Shown here one piece after another: positions 27,639-36,570 of a DNA stretch of 64,000 bases. The stretch spans positions 179,674-243,673 of the forward strand of contig NZ_KI515775.1 of assembly GCF_000478175.1 (NCBI RefSeq), written 5' to 3'. Under the pieces are notes generated by a model that saw only the letters and a program-made list of their open reading frames with translations, searched no databases and was not told the origin of the DNA. Made by a program: the position numbers and the translations under genes. The stretch is from Corynebacterium sp. KPL1814 (GTDB lineage Bacteria > Actinomycetota > Actinomycetes > Mycobacteriales > Mycobacteriaceae). Numbering within the stretch: position 1 is the first letter of the stretch; the number at the start of each line of letters is the position of its first letter.

Positions 27639-27733
27639 GGAGGCGTACGTGTCCTGGTGGGCTCCCCGGTCTTCAAAACCGGTGAGGCCGAGCATCTCGG
27701 TCTGGCAGGTTCGATTCCTGTCCGTCTCCGCCA
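27639..27733 (+). tRNA. selC: tRNA-Sec (anticodon TCA)
   Basis: A 95-nt tRNA with encoded CCA. The acceptor GGAGGCG pairs with CGTCTCC. The anticodon stem CCGGT/ACCGG holds loop CTTCAAA with TCA at 27673-27675, decoding UGA. A long variable arm (GGCCGAG / CTCGGTC) and T-arm GCAGGTTCGATTCCTGT follow, the latter nearly identical to E. coli selC. Length over 90 nt, the extended variable arm and UCA anticodon identify it as selenocysteine tRNA. A TAAAGT -10-like box lies at 27625-27630. selA starts 24 bases later. Confidence 0.95.
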
Positions 27734-27756
27734 AAAGCGTGCAAGGAGGAAAACGA

Positions 27757-29085
27757 GTGCCGAGCCATAACGCTGGTCGCCCCGCGAATAATGCCCGTGA
27801 TCCCCGCCGGAATTTACCCCGCATGGATGAGCTCTTGCGGCTCCCCGTGGTAGAAAGCGCGCGGCAGACACTCGCCGAACACGCCATCCGCGCCACGATT
27901 CAAGGCGTGCTCTCCGCCGCCCGCCGCGGGGAGGTGCCCGTTGCCGGCGTGGAGGAAGAAATAGTGCAAAGGCTGGCAGACCACAGCACCCATTCCTTGC
28001 AGCCGGTCATCAACGCCACCGGCGTGATTATCCATACGAACTTGGGCCGCGCCCCGCTGCCCGCAGCCGCGATCGACGCGTTGCAGGACGCGGCCGGATA
28101 TACCGACGTGGAAATGGACCTAGACACCGGGCGGCGCTCGTCCCGGCGCGGTGCCGGTGCCACCCAGGCGCTTTTGGCGGCCTGCCCCGGCGCGGAGGAC
28201 GCGCTGGTGGTCAATAACGGTGCGGCGGCCTTATTGCTGGCCACGGCCGCGCTGGCCCCGGACAAAGAGGTCATCATCTCGCGTGGCGAGCTGATAGAAA
28301 TCGGCGCGGGGTTCCGCCTGCCGGAGCTTATTGAATCCACCGCGACGCGCCTGCGCGAGGTGGGTGCGACCAACCGGACGCACCTGCACGATTATGAAGG
28401 CGCGCTGGGGGAGGAGACCGGTGCGATTTTGAAGGTGCACCCGTCCAATTTTCGGATAGAGGGGTTTAGCTCGTCGGTGGGTGTGGGCGAGCTGGCGCAG
28501 CTGGCGAAGAAGCAGGGTACACACCTCATCGTGGATCTCGGCTCGGGCTTGCTCACCCACGATCCGGTGCTGCCAGACGAGCCCGATATTCACGCGCAGC
28601 TGAAGGCCGGGGCGGATATCGTCATCGCTTCTGGCGATAAGCTTTTGGGTGGGCCGCAGGCCGGGATCCTGTTGGGCACTAAGGACGCGATTGCGGCGGT
28701 GAAAAAGCACCCGTTGGCGCGGTCGGTGCGCATTGATAAGCTGCGGCTTAATGCCCTGGAGGCGGCTATCACGACGCCCGCCAATGCGGTGCAGCAGGCC
28801 CTCCACCTTGACCCGGCGCGCCACCGCGCGCGCACCGAGGCCATCGCCGCGGCGGTGGGTGGCGAGGTTGTTGACCACGCTGGTCGCGTGGGCGGGGGAG
28901 GAGCCCCCGAGTACCCGTTGCCCGGCGTCGCGGTATCCCTGCCGGAGGAACTTGCGCCAAAGCTGCGACGGCACACCCCGCCGGTGGTGGCGCGCCAGCA
29001 CCAAGGCCGCTGTCTCATTGACGTGCGCTGCGTGCCTGAAGCTCAGGACGAGGTGCTCATCGCGGCTATCCGGGCGGTGATGTAG
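27757..29085 (+). CDS. selA: L-seryl-tRNA(Sec) selenium transferase
   Basis: 442 residues from GTG 27757, which has a perfect AAGGAGG eight bases upstream. The ORF before that runs through tRNA-Sec and is not coding. SelA is a PLP enzyme that converts Ser-tRNA(Sec) to Sec-tRNA(Sec) with selenophosphate. Visible are INATGVIIHTNLGRAPL, the glycine-rich RRGAGATQ stretch, IVDLGSGLL and the PLP lysine in SGDKLLGGPQAGIL. It is probably co-transcribed with the tRNA it acts on and abuts selB without a gap. Confidence 0.96.
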   Translation: MPSHNAGRPANNARDPRRNLPRMDELLRLPVVESARQTLAEHAIRATIQGVLSAARRGEVPVAGVEEEIVQRLADHSTHSLQPVINATGVIIHTNLGRAPLPAAAIDALQDAAGYTDVEMDLDTGRRSSRRGAGATQALLAACPGAEDALVVNNGAAALLLATAALAPDKEVIISRGELIEIGAGFRLPELIESTATRLREVGATNRTHLHDYEGALGEETGAILKVHPSNFRIEGFSSSVGVGELAQLAKKQGTHLIVDLGSGLLTHDPVLPDEPDIHAQLKAGADIVIASGDKLLGGPQAGILLGTKDAIAAVKKHPLARSVRIDKLRLNALEAAITTPANAVQQALHLDPARHRARTEAIAAAVGGEVVDHAGRVGGGGAPEYPLPGVAVSLPEELAPKLRRHTPPVVARQHQGRCLIDVRCVPEAQDEVLIAAIRAVM

Positions 29086-30870
29086 GTGTACGTCATCGCG
29101 ACCGCCGGCCACGTCGATCACGGCAAGTCCAGCCTGGTGCGCGCCTTAACGGACATGGATCCGGATAGGTGGGCCGAGGAAAAGCGCCGCGGGCTGACCA
29201 TTGACTTAGGCTTTGTGTGGACGTCGCTGCCTTCCGGTGCGGACGTGGCCTTTGTCGATGTCCCCGGCCACGAAAAGTTCTTTGGCAATATGCTCGCCGG
29301 GGTGGGGCCCGCCTCCGTGGTGCTCTTCGTGGTTGCCGCGGACGAGGGCTGGCAGGCCCAATCCACCGATCACCGCGATGCGCTGCACGCGCTGGGCATC
29401 GAGCACGGCATTATCGCCCTGACCCGCAGTGACCGCGCCGATGAAAAGCGCCGCGCGGAGGTCACCGCCCAAGTGCGCACGCAGTTTTCTGCCACGCCGC
29501 TTGCCGATTCCCCCATTATCCCCGTCTCCTCCCACACCGGCGAGGGCCTAGCGGAACTGGGCGGGGCGCTCGATGACTTGGTCGCCCGCGTGCCCGCACC
29601 CGACACAGACGCCCCGGTGCGCCTGTGGATCGACCGCGCCTTTAGCGTCAAGGGCGCGGGAACCGTGGTGACCGGGACCCTGAGTGCTGGCACGCTGCGC
29701 ACCGGCGACACCCTGGTGCTATCCACCGCGGCAGGGGACAAGCGTGTGGAGATCCGTGGTCTGCACAGCGAAAATACCGCGCAGGAATCCTTGGGCCCCG
29801 TCACCCGCGCCGCGGTCAACCTGCGCGGGGTCGATGCCGCCGATATCCACCGCGGTGACCTGCTGCTGAGCCCCGATGCGTGGCGCGGCGTCGATACCGT
29901 GGACGTCCACCGCACTTTTGGCACCGCGCTTGATGAACTGCCCGATAACCTCGTGGTCCACTGCGGTACCGCCGGGATAGAAGCGCACCTGCGGCCGCTG
30001 TCAGCGGGCTTTGCCCGCCTGCGCCTATCGCGCGCTCTGCCGCTGGTCATCCTGGACCGCCTAGTGATCCGCAGCCCCGGCGGCCGCCATGTCAGCGCCG
30101 GCGTAGAGGTCATCGACGTGCGCCCGCCGGAGCTCGACCGCCGCGGTGCCGCCCGCAAGCGGGCTAACGCACTGGCTGAGCTAAGCTCCTTTCGCAATCC
30201 TTTCTCCTACCTGCAGCGCGTGGGCTATGCCCGGCGCGCGGACCTGGCACTCGATGGTTATGACACCGACGCTACGCCGACGGGCATCATTAACTTCCAC
30301 CAGTGGTGGATTGCCGCCAGCCAGGTAACGCGCTGGAAAGAAGCTCTGACTACCGCGCTGCAGGAACACGCTGCGGCTAATCCGCTCGCACCCGGCATGC
30401 CGCGCAAGGCGGCACTCGATGCCTTGGATCTCAAGGAAGAAGGGCTGCTGCGCCTAGCAGTAGCCGCCGCGCACGCGGAGGAATCCGAAGGGCTTATCCG
30501 CCTGCCCGGCCACAGCGTGGATCTCGGCGCCGCCGAGCCCGCCGTGACTGAGCTGGAGCGCAGGTTAAATAAAGATCCCTTCGCGGCACCAGAGGCGCAC
30601 GAACTTAAAGAGCTGGGGCTGAGCGAAAAAGAACTGGCCGCCGCCGAGCGCGCCGGGCGCCTGCTACGCCTGAAAGACGGCATCATCCTCTTACCAGGCG
30701 CGTCGGGCAAAGCGCGGGAGCTCCTAGTAGAACTCGAGCAGCCCTTCACCCTGTCCGCCGCGCGGCAGGCGCTGGGGACCACCCGCCGGGTGGCCATCCC
30801 GCTGCTGGAATATCTCGATGCCCACGGCATTACCCGCCGCGGCGAGGGCAGCAAGCGCACCCTGCGCTAA
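29086..30870 (+). CDS. selB: Selenocysteine-specific elongation factor SelB
   Basis: 594 residues from GTG 29086, directly after the selA stop. The N-terminal GTPase has G1 TAGHVDHGKSSLV, then LTIDLGFVW (switch I region) and DVPGHEKFF (G3), followed by two beta-barrel domains as in EF-Tu. The C-terminal third (from about 360) contains winged-helix repeats that bind the SECIS hairpin, ending in a basic RRGEGSKRTLR tail. SelB delivers Sec-tRNA to the ribosome at the fdhA UGA. The NKxD motif reads TRSD, as in some SelB proteins. Confidence 0.96.
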   Translation: MYVIATAGHVDHGKSSLVRALTDMDPDRWAEEKRRGLTIDLGFVWTSLPSGADVAFVDVPGHEKFFGNMLAGVGPASVVLFVVAADEGWQAQSTDHRDALHALGIEHGIIALTRSDRADEKRRAEVTAQVRTQFSATPLADSPIIPVSSHTGEGLAELGGALDDLVARVPAPDTDAPVRLWIDRAFSVKGAGTVVTGTLSAGTLRTGDTLVLSTAAGDKRVEIRGLHSENTAQESLGPVTRAAVNLRGVDAADIHRGDLLLSPDAWRGVDTVDVHRTFGTALDELPDNLVVHCGTAGIEAHLRPLSAGFARLRLSRALPLVILDRLVIRSPGGRHVSAGVEVIDVRPPELDRRGAARKRANALAELSSFRNPFSYLQRVGYARRADLALDGYDTDATPTGIINFHQWWIAASQVTRWKEALTTALQEHAAANPLAPGMPRKAALDALDLKEEGLLRLAVAAAHAEESEGLIRLPGHSVDLGAAEPAVTELERRLNKDPFAAPEAHELKELGLSEKELAAAERAGRLLRLKDGIILLPGASGKARELLVELEQPFTLSAARQALGTTRRVAIPLLEYLDAHGITRRGEGSKRTLR

Positions 30871-30885
30871 GCAGAGGTGGCCGAC

Positions 30886-32094
30886 CTATTTGCGGTGGTT
30901 TCCGCCGCGCGGGCGGGACTGTTCGCGCGCCACGCGCCGGGCACGCACGCGGGCGGATTCGGAAGAAAAGCGGCCCGGTTCCTCCGCGACGGGAAGTGCG
31001 CGCCAGCTCAGGTTTTGTGAGCCCGGCATGGACGAGACCAAGTCAGCCAAGCCACTGCTAGCAGGCGGTGCCGCGGCCTCATCGTTGTCGCGGGCTCGAG
31101 GCGCGGGTGGGGAAGTAGGTGCCTCTTTGTCTTTCTTGGTGCTGTCCCCTTGGGCAGCACCGTCCTCTGGGGCAGCGCCGTCCTCTGCGGCAGCGCTGGG
31201 CGTCGCGGGCGAGGATTCTGCAGAATCTGTGGTCGTTGTGGTCGCGTCGGTATTGGGGCTGACCGGGCGCCGCGAGCCGGCGGGAAGATCACCGGCGATG
31301 TCAGCGGACTCCAGCGCGAACTCCCACTCCTCGGTCGGGGCTGGGGTGGCCTGGCGGGATGTAGTGGCACTAGGAAGCGCGGTGCGTCCGGACGGCACCC
31401 TCAGGGGTGGTACCGCCGGGGAGAATAATTCGCTATCTGGGGAATCCGCGGCGGGGATATCGACCGCGATCATCCCGCCGCCGCTATACGCGCGGGCGGC
31501 CAACACAGTACCGGCTTCTTGCGCCGCCGCATACGCGGTGCGCAGGCCAGGCAACTGGCTCAACGCGCCACACGGGCCGAGCACAGTATCGCCGCAGGCG
31601 GCCACGACGGCATCATCGATGACCTTAAGCGTGACAAGGAACTGCTGCGTTTCAAGGTGAGATAGCTGCGAATCAGGCATATCGCCCGCCGCAGTATCAA
31701 CGACCGCGCCGTGGCCTCCAGCGAGCAGCGCCGATTCGGCGGGCTGGTCATTGACTGGCACCATCCACGGCCACAGCCCGAGGGAGACGGCAACCTCGAG
31801 TTCGCCGTCAACAATGCCGACCGTGGCTACTGTCTGCGGGGTGGCTTGCGATGCCTTCAACCGGTCTAGGTCCGGGTATTCGGCTGCCTCTACCTCATCG
31901 AGAAACCCGATGAAGCCAAACTCCGAGCGCACCCGCCAGCCGTTGGAGTAGGTATCGGGCTCTAAAGAGACATCGATAAGCGCGGGCTGAGTACCCACGC
32001 CAGGGATGCTGAGCGCCGTGCCGGCGATGACGTGCTCCAAAATCACGACGTGTTCAACACCGAAGTAGCTGGTAGGAAGCGGATAAGCCATCAT
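30886..32094 (-). CDS. Conserved hypothetical protein with disordered basic tail
   Basis: About 402 residues from ATG 32094 (GAGGTGA ten bases upstream); a second ATG follows immediately. Not recognised. Residues 1-200 look globular (YFGVEHVVILEHVIAG, EFGFIGFLDEVEAAEY). About 220-370 is low-complexity Ala/Pro/Ser/Thr/Asp-rich and likely disordered, and the end is strongly basic (ARRVAREQSRPRGGNHRK). No signal peptide or membrane helix is evident. It is convergent with selB and divergent from the BCCT transporter, so neither neighbour gives a firm functional clue. Confidence 0.6.
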   Translation of the reverse strand: MMAYPLPTSYFGVEHVVILEHVIAGTALSIPGVGTQPALIDVSLEPDTYSNGWRVRSEFGFIGFLDEVEAAEYPDLDRLKASQATPQTVATVGIVDGELEVAVSLGLWPWMVPVNDQPAESALLAGGHGAVVDTAAGDMPDSQLSHLETQQFLVTLKVIDDAVVAACGDTVLGPCGALSQLPGLRTAYAAAQEAGTVLAARAYSGGGMIAVDIPAADSPDSELFSPAVPPLRVPSGRTALPSATTSRQATPAPTEEWEFALESADIAGDLPAGSRRPVSPNTDATTTTTDSAESSPATPSAAAEDGAAPEDGAAQGDSTKKDKEAPTSPPAPRARDNDEAAAPPASSGLADLVSSMPGSQNLSWRALPVAEEPGRFSSESARVRARRVAREQSRPRGGNHRK

Positions 32095-32232
32095 GGGTAT
32101 AAGGTCACCTCGAAGGTTAAATGCTGGCATGAAGGATGCTATTTATTTTACGCATGTGGGGGTAATGGCATCCTCATCCGGTAATTTCCGCGAGATTTGG
32201 TTAGTGTATAGGCACCTCTCGGTAGTTGATTT

Positions 32233-34254
32233 TTGCATAAACGAATAGGAGCAGGTGCTATCTCTTCTACATCCACACCTCAGCCCGGAACAAATCCGGA
32301 TGACGGGGTGAATAACACAGCAGAAAGCCGCAAGCGTGTGCGCGGGGCCAAGCGTATCCTCCGGGAAATTACGTACCCGCACAATATCCATCCGGCCCTC
32401 GTTCCTGGCGTGTCTGTTGAAGATCAAAAGATTAAATATGGGGTGGATAAGACCATCCTGAGCGTCGTGGGTGGGCTCATCGTCGCCTTTGTGCTGTGGG
32501 GAGTCCTTGCTCCAGAGCAGGTGTTTGATTCTTCTTCCGCTGCCTTGGATTGGGTTATGCGCAACCTCGGGTGGATCTTTACTGCCCTGGCAACATGCTT
32601 GATGTTTTTGCTGCTCATCTTGGCGTTTTCAAAGTACGGCAAGATTCCACTCGGCGTCGATGGGGAAAAGCCAGAGTTCTCCACTCTTAGCTGGGCGGCC
32701 ATGCTTTTTGGTGCGGGGATCGGCATCGGCATCATTTTCTTCGGACCTTTTGAGCCCCTGAGCTACTATCTTTCACCGCGGCCAGGCGCCTATGAAGCCG
32801 CAAGTGATGACGCTGTCATGGGGGCTATGGCCCAAGCCGCCATGCACTGGGGGATTAATGCTTGGGCTATCTACGCCATCGTCGGGCTCTGCGTAGCGTA
32901 CGTCTCCTTCCGCCGTGGTCGTGTACCGCTGATGAGCTCCATCTTAATGCCGCTTTTTGGCAATCGATCTACGGATTCCGCACCGGCGCGAATCATTGAT
33001 GGCTTAGCGATTATCGCAACGCTCTTTGGCACTGCAGCCACTCTGGGTATCGGCGCCCTGCAAATTGGCCGCGGAGTGGAGATCGTCAGCGGATGGTCCA
33101 CCGCCGGAAATACCGCGGCGCTCATTATCATCGTTGTGCTTTCTATCGGCACCATCTTTTCCGCCGTATCCGGTGTGGCGAAGGGAATTCGGTGGCTGTC
33201 CAATATCAATTTGGTATTGGCATTGGCACTCGCCCTCTTTTTCTTTGTCATCGGCCCCACAGCCTTCCTAGCGAATATGCTGCCCGCCGTCATCGTCGAA
33301 TACCTCGGTGAAATGCCCAATATGCTCTCCGCGAACATGGGCCAGAGCGAAGACATGGTGTCCTTTTTGTCGTCTTGGACTACTTTTTACTGGGCATGGT
33401 GGGTGTCATGGTCACCATTCGTTGGCGTATTCGTGGCCAAAATTTCCCGCGGGCGCACCATCCGGCAATTTGTTCTCGGCGTGTTATTAATTCCATCTGC
33501 CATCATTGTCTGTGCCTTCACCATCTTGGGCGGTACCACCATTTGGCTGCAGCGCCGCGATGGCGATATTGCCCCAGACGGCACTATCGATTCCATGCCT
33601 GCAGCAGAAGATATGTTCTTTACCGTTTTGGATCACTTTCCCGGATCAGAATGGATGGCTCCGATTGTCATCCTCATGCTCGTGGTATTTTTCATCACCA
33701 CGGCCGACTCTGCGTCCATCGTCAATTCCCAACTGACACAGCGCGGCAATCCCCAGCCGAAGCCTCTGGTAACGATTTTCTGGGTTATTTGCATGGCCGG
33801 CATTGCCGTTGTGATCCTATTAGCTGGCGGCAAAAATGCGCTGCAAGGCTTGCAAAACTTGATCACCGTCACGGCCCTGCCGTTCGCCGTCATTATCGTG
33901 CTCATGTGCATTGCCCTCGTACGGGAATTGCGACATGATCCTGCAGCGATCCGCGATTATTATGCGGAAGAAGCTGTCTCTAATGCCGTTATCCACGGTG
34001 TGCGCGAATACGGTGACAACTTTGCCCTTACTGTCGAACCCACCGATGATGATTCTGATTATGCTACCGGTGGCAAGTTTAACTCCACTGCCGCGGAGGT
34101 CACCGAGTGGTACGCGCGCACCGATGAGGAAGGCCATGCCATCGGATATGACTACGAAGCCGGCCGCTACGTGGATGATGATCCTTCGGTGGCCGATGGT
34201 GAGTTCGTATCTGGCTCCGCCGAAGACGATACGCAGACCCCGCCAGCTCATTAA
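32233..34254 (+). CDS. BCCT family osmolyte transporter
   Basis: Up to 673 residues, twelve membrane segments and acidic C-terminal tail. The family signature lies in the TM8 region, TTFYWAWWVSWSPFVGVFVA. It takes up betaine, ectoine, proline or similar solutes with Na+ (or H+). Corynebacteria have several such osmoprotectant carriers. The start is odd. The only AGGAG lies eight bases before an ATC (32260-32262), whose following codons SSTSTPQPG look like a natural N-terminus. The annotated coordinate uses TTG 32233, which has no ribosome-binding site, and GTG 32308 is another option. Confidence 0.88.
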   Translation: MHKRIGAGAISSTSTPQPGTNPDDGVNNTAESRKRVRGAKRILREITYPHNIHPALVPGVSVEDQKIKYGVDKTILSVVGGLIVAFVLWGVLAPEQVFDSSSAALDWVMRNLGWIFTALATCLMFLLLILAFSKYGKIPLGVDGEKPEFSTLSWAAMLFGAGIGIGIIFFGPFEPLSYYLSPRPGAYEAASDDAVMGAMAQAAMHWGINAWAIYAIVGLCVAYVSFRRGRVPLMSSILMPLFGNRSTDSAPARIIDGLAIIATLFGTAATLGIGALQIGRGVEIVSGWSTAGNTAALIIIVVLSIGTIFSAVSGVAKGIRWLSNINLVLALALALFFFVIGPTAFLANMLPAVIVEYLGEMPNMLSANMGQSEDMVSFLSSWTTFYWAWWVSWSPFVGVFVAKISRGRTIRQFVLGVLLIPSAIIVCAFTILGGTTIWLQRRDGDIAPDGTIDSMPAAEDMFFTVLDHFPGSEWMAPIVILMLVVFFITTADSASIVNSQLTQRGNPQPKPLVTIFWVICMAGIAVVILLAGGKNALQGLQNLITVTALPFAVIIVLMCIALVRELRHDPAAIRDYYAEEAVSNAVIHGVREYGDNFALTVEPTDDDSDYATGGKFNSTAAEVTEWYARTDEEGHAIGYDYEAGRYVDDDPSVADGEFVSGSAEDDTQTPPAH

Positions 34255-34289
34255 GGCTTGATAATTATTGTCAGGTACAGTCACAGACT

Positions 34290-35087
34290 ATGACCTTGTC
34301 CACGTTCGCCTTCGCCTTCGGCCTGGTCCTGCTGTCAGGCCTGTCCACCTCCATCGGCGGAGCGCTGGCTGTGGGAAAGCGCCAGCCAGGGCCCGCATTT
34401 ATGGCTGCGGCCCTGGGCCTTTCGGCGGGTGTGATGCTTTATGTCTCCTTCATGGAAATCCTGCCGGAGGGCACAGAGCAGCTTAGCGATGCCCTCGGAA
34501 GCGAGAAATCCGGTACCTGGGCCGCGGTAGGCGCCTTCTTCGCCGGTATTGCGGTCATCGCGATTATTGACCGAATGGTGCCAGAAGAAATCAACCCGCA
34601 CGAACCGGGCACGACCGAAGAAGATGCCCGGCGCGGCAGGTTGATGAAGACGGGCGTATTTACTGCGGTAGCGCTGGGCCTGCACAATTTTCCGGAGGGC
34701 TTTGCCACCTTCTTATCAGGCCTGGAGTCTAAGGAGATTGCGGTGCCGGTGGCCGTGGCGATTGCCATCCACAATATCCCGGAAGGCATCGCCGTCGCGG
34801 TGCCACTGCGGGAGGCGACCGGATCGCGCAAGAAGGGCTTCTGGTGGGCCACTCTTTCAGGGCTGGCTGAACCGCTCGGCGCGCTCATCGGATTTGGCCT
34901 GCTCATGCCGGTATTGGGGCCGGCCACCATGGGCATTAGCTTTGCCGCCGTGGCAGGAATCATGGTGTTTATTTCCCTCGATGAGCTGCTTCCCACCGCG
35001 GAAGAAACCGGCGAGCACCACTACGCCATCTACGGCCTTATCGCCGGCATGGCCATTATGGCAGTATCGCTCATGCTGTTTATGTAA
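34290..35087 (+). CDS. zupT: ZIP family zinc/metal transporter
   Basis: 265 residues, about eight membrane helices, the size of ZupT. The two metal-binding helix motifs are complete: LGLHNFPEGFATF in TM4 and AIHNIPEGIAVAVPL in TM5. ZupT imports Zn2+ and other divalent metals (Fe2+, Mn2+, Co2+) across the cytoplasmic membrane. It follows the BCCT gene by 36 bases on the same strand and is convergent with a DUF808 gene two bases away. No metal-regulator site is evident upstream. Confidence 0.92.
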   Translation: MTLSTFAFAFGLVLLSGLSTSIGGALAVGKRQPGPAFMAAALGLSAGVMLYVSFMEILPEGTEQLSDALGSEKSGTWAAVGAFFAGIAVIAIIDRMVPEEINPHEPGTTEEDARRGRLMKTGVFTAVALGLHNFPEGFATFLSGLESKEIAVPVAVAIAIHNIPEGIAVAVPLREATGSRKKGFWWATLSGLAEPLGALIGFGLLMPVLGPATMGISFAAVAGIMVFISLDELLPTAEETGEHHYAIYGLIAGMAIMAVSLMLFM

Positions 35088-35088
35088 T

Positions 35089-36030
35089 TTAGTGTTGCGC
35101 TTCTGAGGTGGCAGACGGCGAGCCGGTTGAGGCTTTGACGGCCATGACGATGCTGGCGATGACGAGGCCGAGGATGAGCCCGCACACCATGGACAGGCCG
35201 GTTTCGGCCAGCCAGCTCAGCGCGCCATTGTGGATGTGTTCAGTGGCGGCCTCGATAAACCCATGTGGCTGGTCTACTCCGAATTCATGCAGGCCTGTGG
35301 TGACGATATGCCCGCCTACCCACAGCATGGCGGCGGTGCCGATGATGCCGATGATATCCAGCACGATGGGCATGCCCTTGACCAAGGCATTGCCTAGCAG
35401 GGAATTGCCATCGCGGCGCCGGGTTAAGGCCAGGCCGATGTCATCCATCTTGACCAGCAATCCCACGGCGCCGTAGACGCCCAAGGTCAAGATGACGCCG
35501 ACGGCGATGAGCGCGCCAAGGCGCAGCCAGAAGGGCTGATCGATGACCTCATTTAAGGAAATCACCATGATCTCAGCAGACAGGATGAGATCGGTGGTGA
35601 TGGCGGATTTCACCAGGCTATCTTCGGCCTCGGGGCCCTTGTGCTGGACGGTATCGGTGGCATCGCTTGGGCTGGAGTGGAAGAAAGAGAGGATCTTTTC
35701 CGCGCCTTCGAAGCACAAATAGGTACCGCCACACATCAAGATGGGCGTGAGCGCCCACGGCGCGATCCAAGACAGGATCATCGCAATCGGCAGGATGATG
35801 ACGAGCTTGTTGATAAGCGAGCCCTTGGTGATGCGCCAGATCATCGGCAGCTCGCGCTGCGGTTTGATGCCCTCGACGTATTGCGGGGTTACTGCGGCAT
35901 CATCGACGACGACGCCGAGGGCCTTCATGGATGTCTTGCCGCCTAAGGCGGCCACATCGTCGACGCTGGAGGCGGCGGCGCGGGCAATTAAGGCGACATC
36001 GTCAAGCAGGGCAAAAAGGCCACCGGCCAT
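35089..36030 (-). CDS. DUF808 family integral membrane protein (YedI-like)
   Basis: 313 residues. The N-terminus MAGGLFALLDDVALIARAAA and the following KALGVVVDDAAVTPQYVEG are the hallmark of DUF808 (E. coli YedI). About seven hydrophobic segments follow. The family is inner-membrane and its role is unknown. It is the last of three minus-strand genes (secreted protein, DUF402, DUF808), starting three bases after the DUF402 stop, so it should be co-transcribed with them. Confidence 0.88.
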   Translation of the reverse strand: MAGGLFALLDDVALIARAAASSVDDVAALGGKTSMKALGVVVDDAAVTPQYVEGIKPQRELPMIWRITKGSLINKLVIILPIAMILSWIAPWALTPILMCGGTYLCFEGAEKILSFFHSSPSDATDTVQHKGPEAEDSLVKSAITTDLILSAEIMVISLNEVIDQPFWLRLGALIAVGVILTLGVYGAVGLLVKMDDIGLALTRRRDGNSLLGNALVKGMPIVLDIIGIIGTAAMLWVGGHIVTTGLHEFGVDQPHGFIEAATEHIHNGALSWLAETGLSMVCGLILGLVIASIVMAVKASTGSPSATSEAQH

Positions 36031-36033
36031 GGC

Positions 36034-36570
36034 TTATCCTTCGGGGGCTAAAGTTATGTTGTCTGACCAAGACAAGTCTATGCCGTGGTGGGCAAGCCAG
36101 GCCATCGCATCGTCGCCGTGGCGGGTAATTCCCTCGACCGCGTTCAGGGTGGTGTCGATGGCGAGCTCGGCGTCCTCGGCGGAAATGAGGCCGGCAGACG
36201 TCGCCGCGGAGAGCTCGTCGATGTCGAGGACGGTGATGGGCTCGCCGGTGGTGGTCACCAGATCAACGTAGAGATCGCGGGTGGTCCATTCGTTGCCCTG
36301 GCGCTGGATTTCTGCGACGTCGATATAAAAGTCCTGCTCTACCTCAATGCCGGTGCGGAAGTGAAAAATATTTGCGCGCAGGTTGAGGCTTGGCAGCAGC
36401 CAGGATTCGAGGTAGCCAAAACGCGGGTGATCGGCGCCGCGCGCCATGTACAGGCCGAACTCGGTTTCAGTGTAGGTATCGACTTGGCGCAGGTAGCCCT
36501 TGGGATCGGTATTGGTGAAGTCCGCAGTATTAAAAGTCTCCCGCTTGACTGGGTGGAGATCAACGGCCAT
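36034..36570 (-). CDS. DUF402 domain-containing protein
   Basis: 178 residues from ATG 36570, which has GAGG just upstream and overlaps the preceding gene's stop (TAATG). A longer ORF start lies inside the upstream gene and was rejected. The middle (FYIDVAEIQRQ and WTTRDLYVDLVTTTGEP then LDIDELSAA) fits DUF402, a beta-barrel family found in hydrolases acting on nucleotides or other phosphorylated compounds. Specific activity is not predictable. It is the second gene of the operon with a secreted protein and DUF808. Confidence 0.78.
   Translation of the reverse strand: MAVDLHPVKRETFNTADFTNTDPKGYLRQVDTYTETEFGLYMARGADHPRFGYLESWLLPSLNLRANIFHFRTGIEVEQDFYIDVAEIQRQGNEWTTRDLYVDLVTTTGEPITVLDIDELSAATSAGLISAEDAELAIDTTLNAVEGITRHGDDAMAWLAHHGIDLSWSDNITLAPEG

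Noticed and set aside
27649..27756. Extended N-terminus of selA
   Set aside because: It would translate tRNA-Sec itself; GTG 27757 has a perfect AAGGAGG at the right distance.
27563..27871. Extended N-terminus of selD
   Set aside because: It would run antisense through tRNA-Sec, and the family N-terminus begins at MTEQINLTS.
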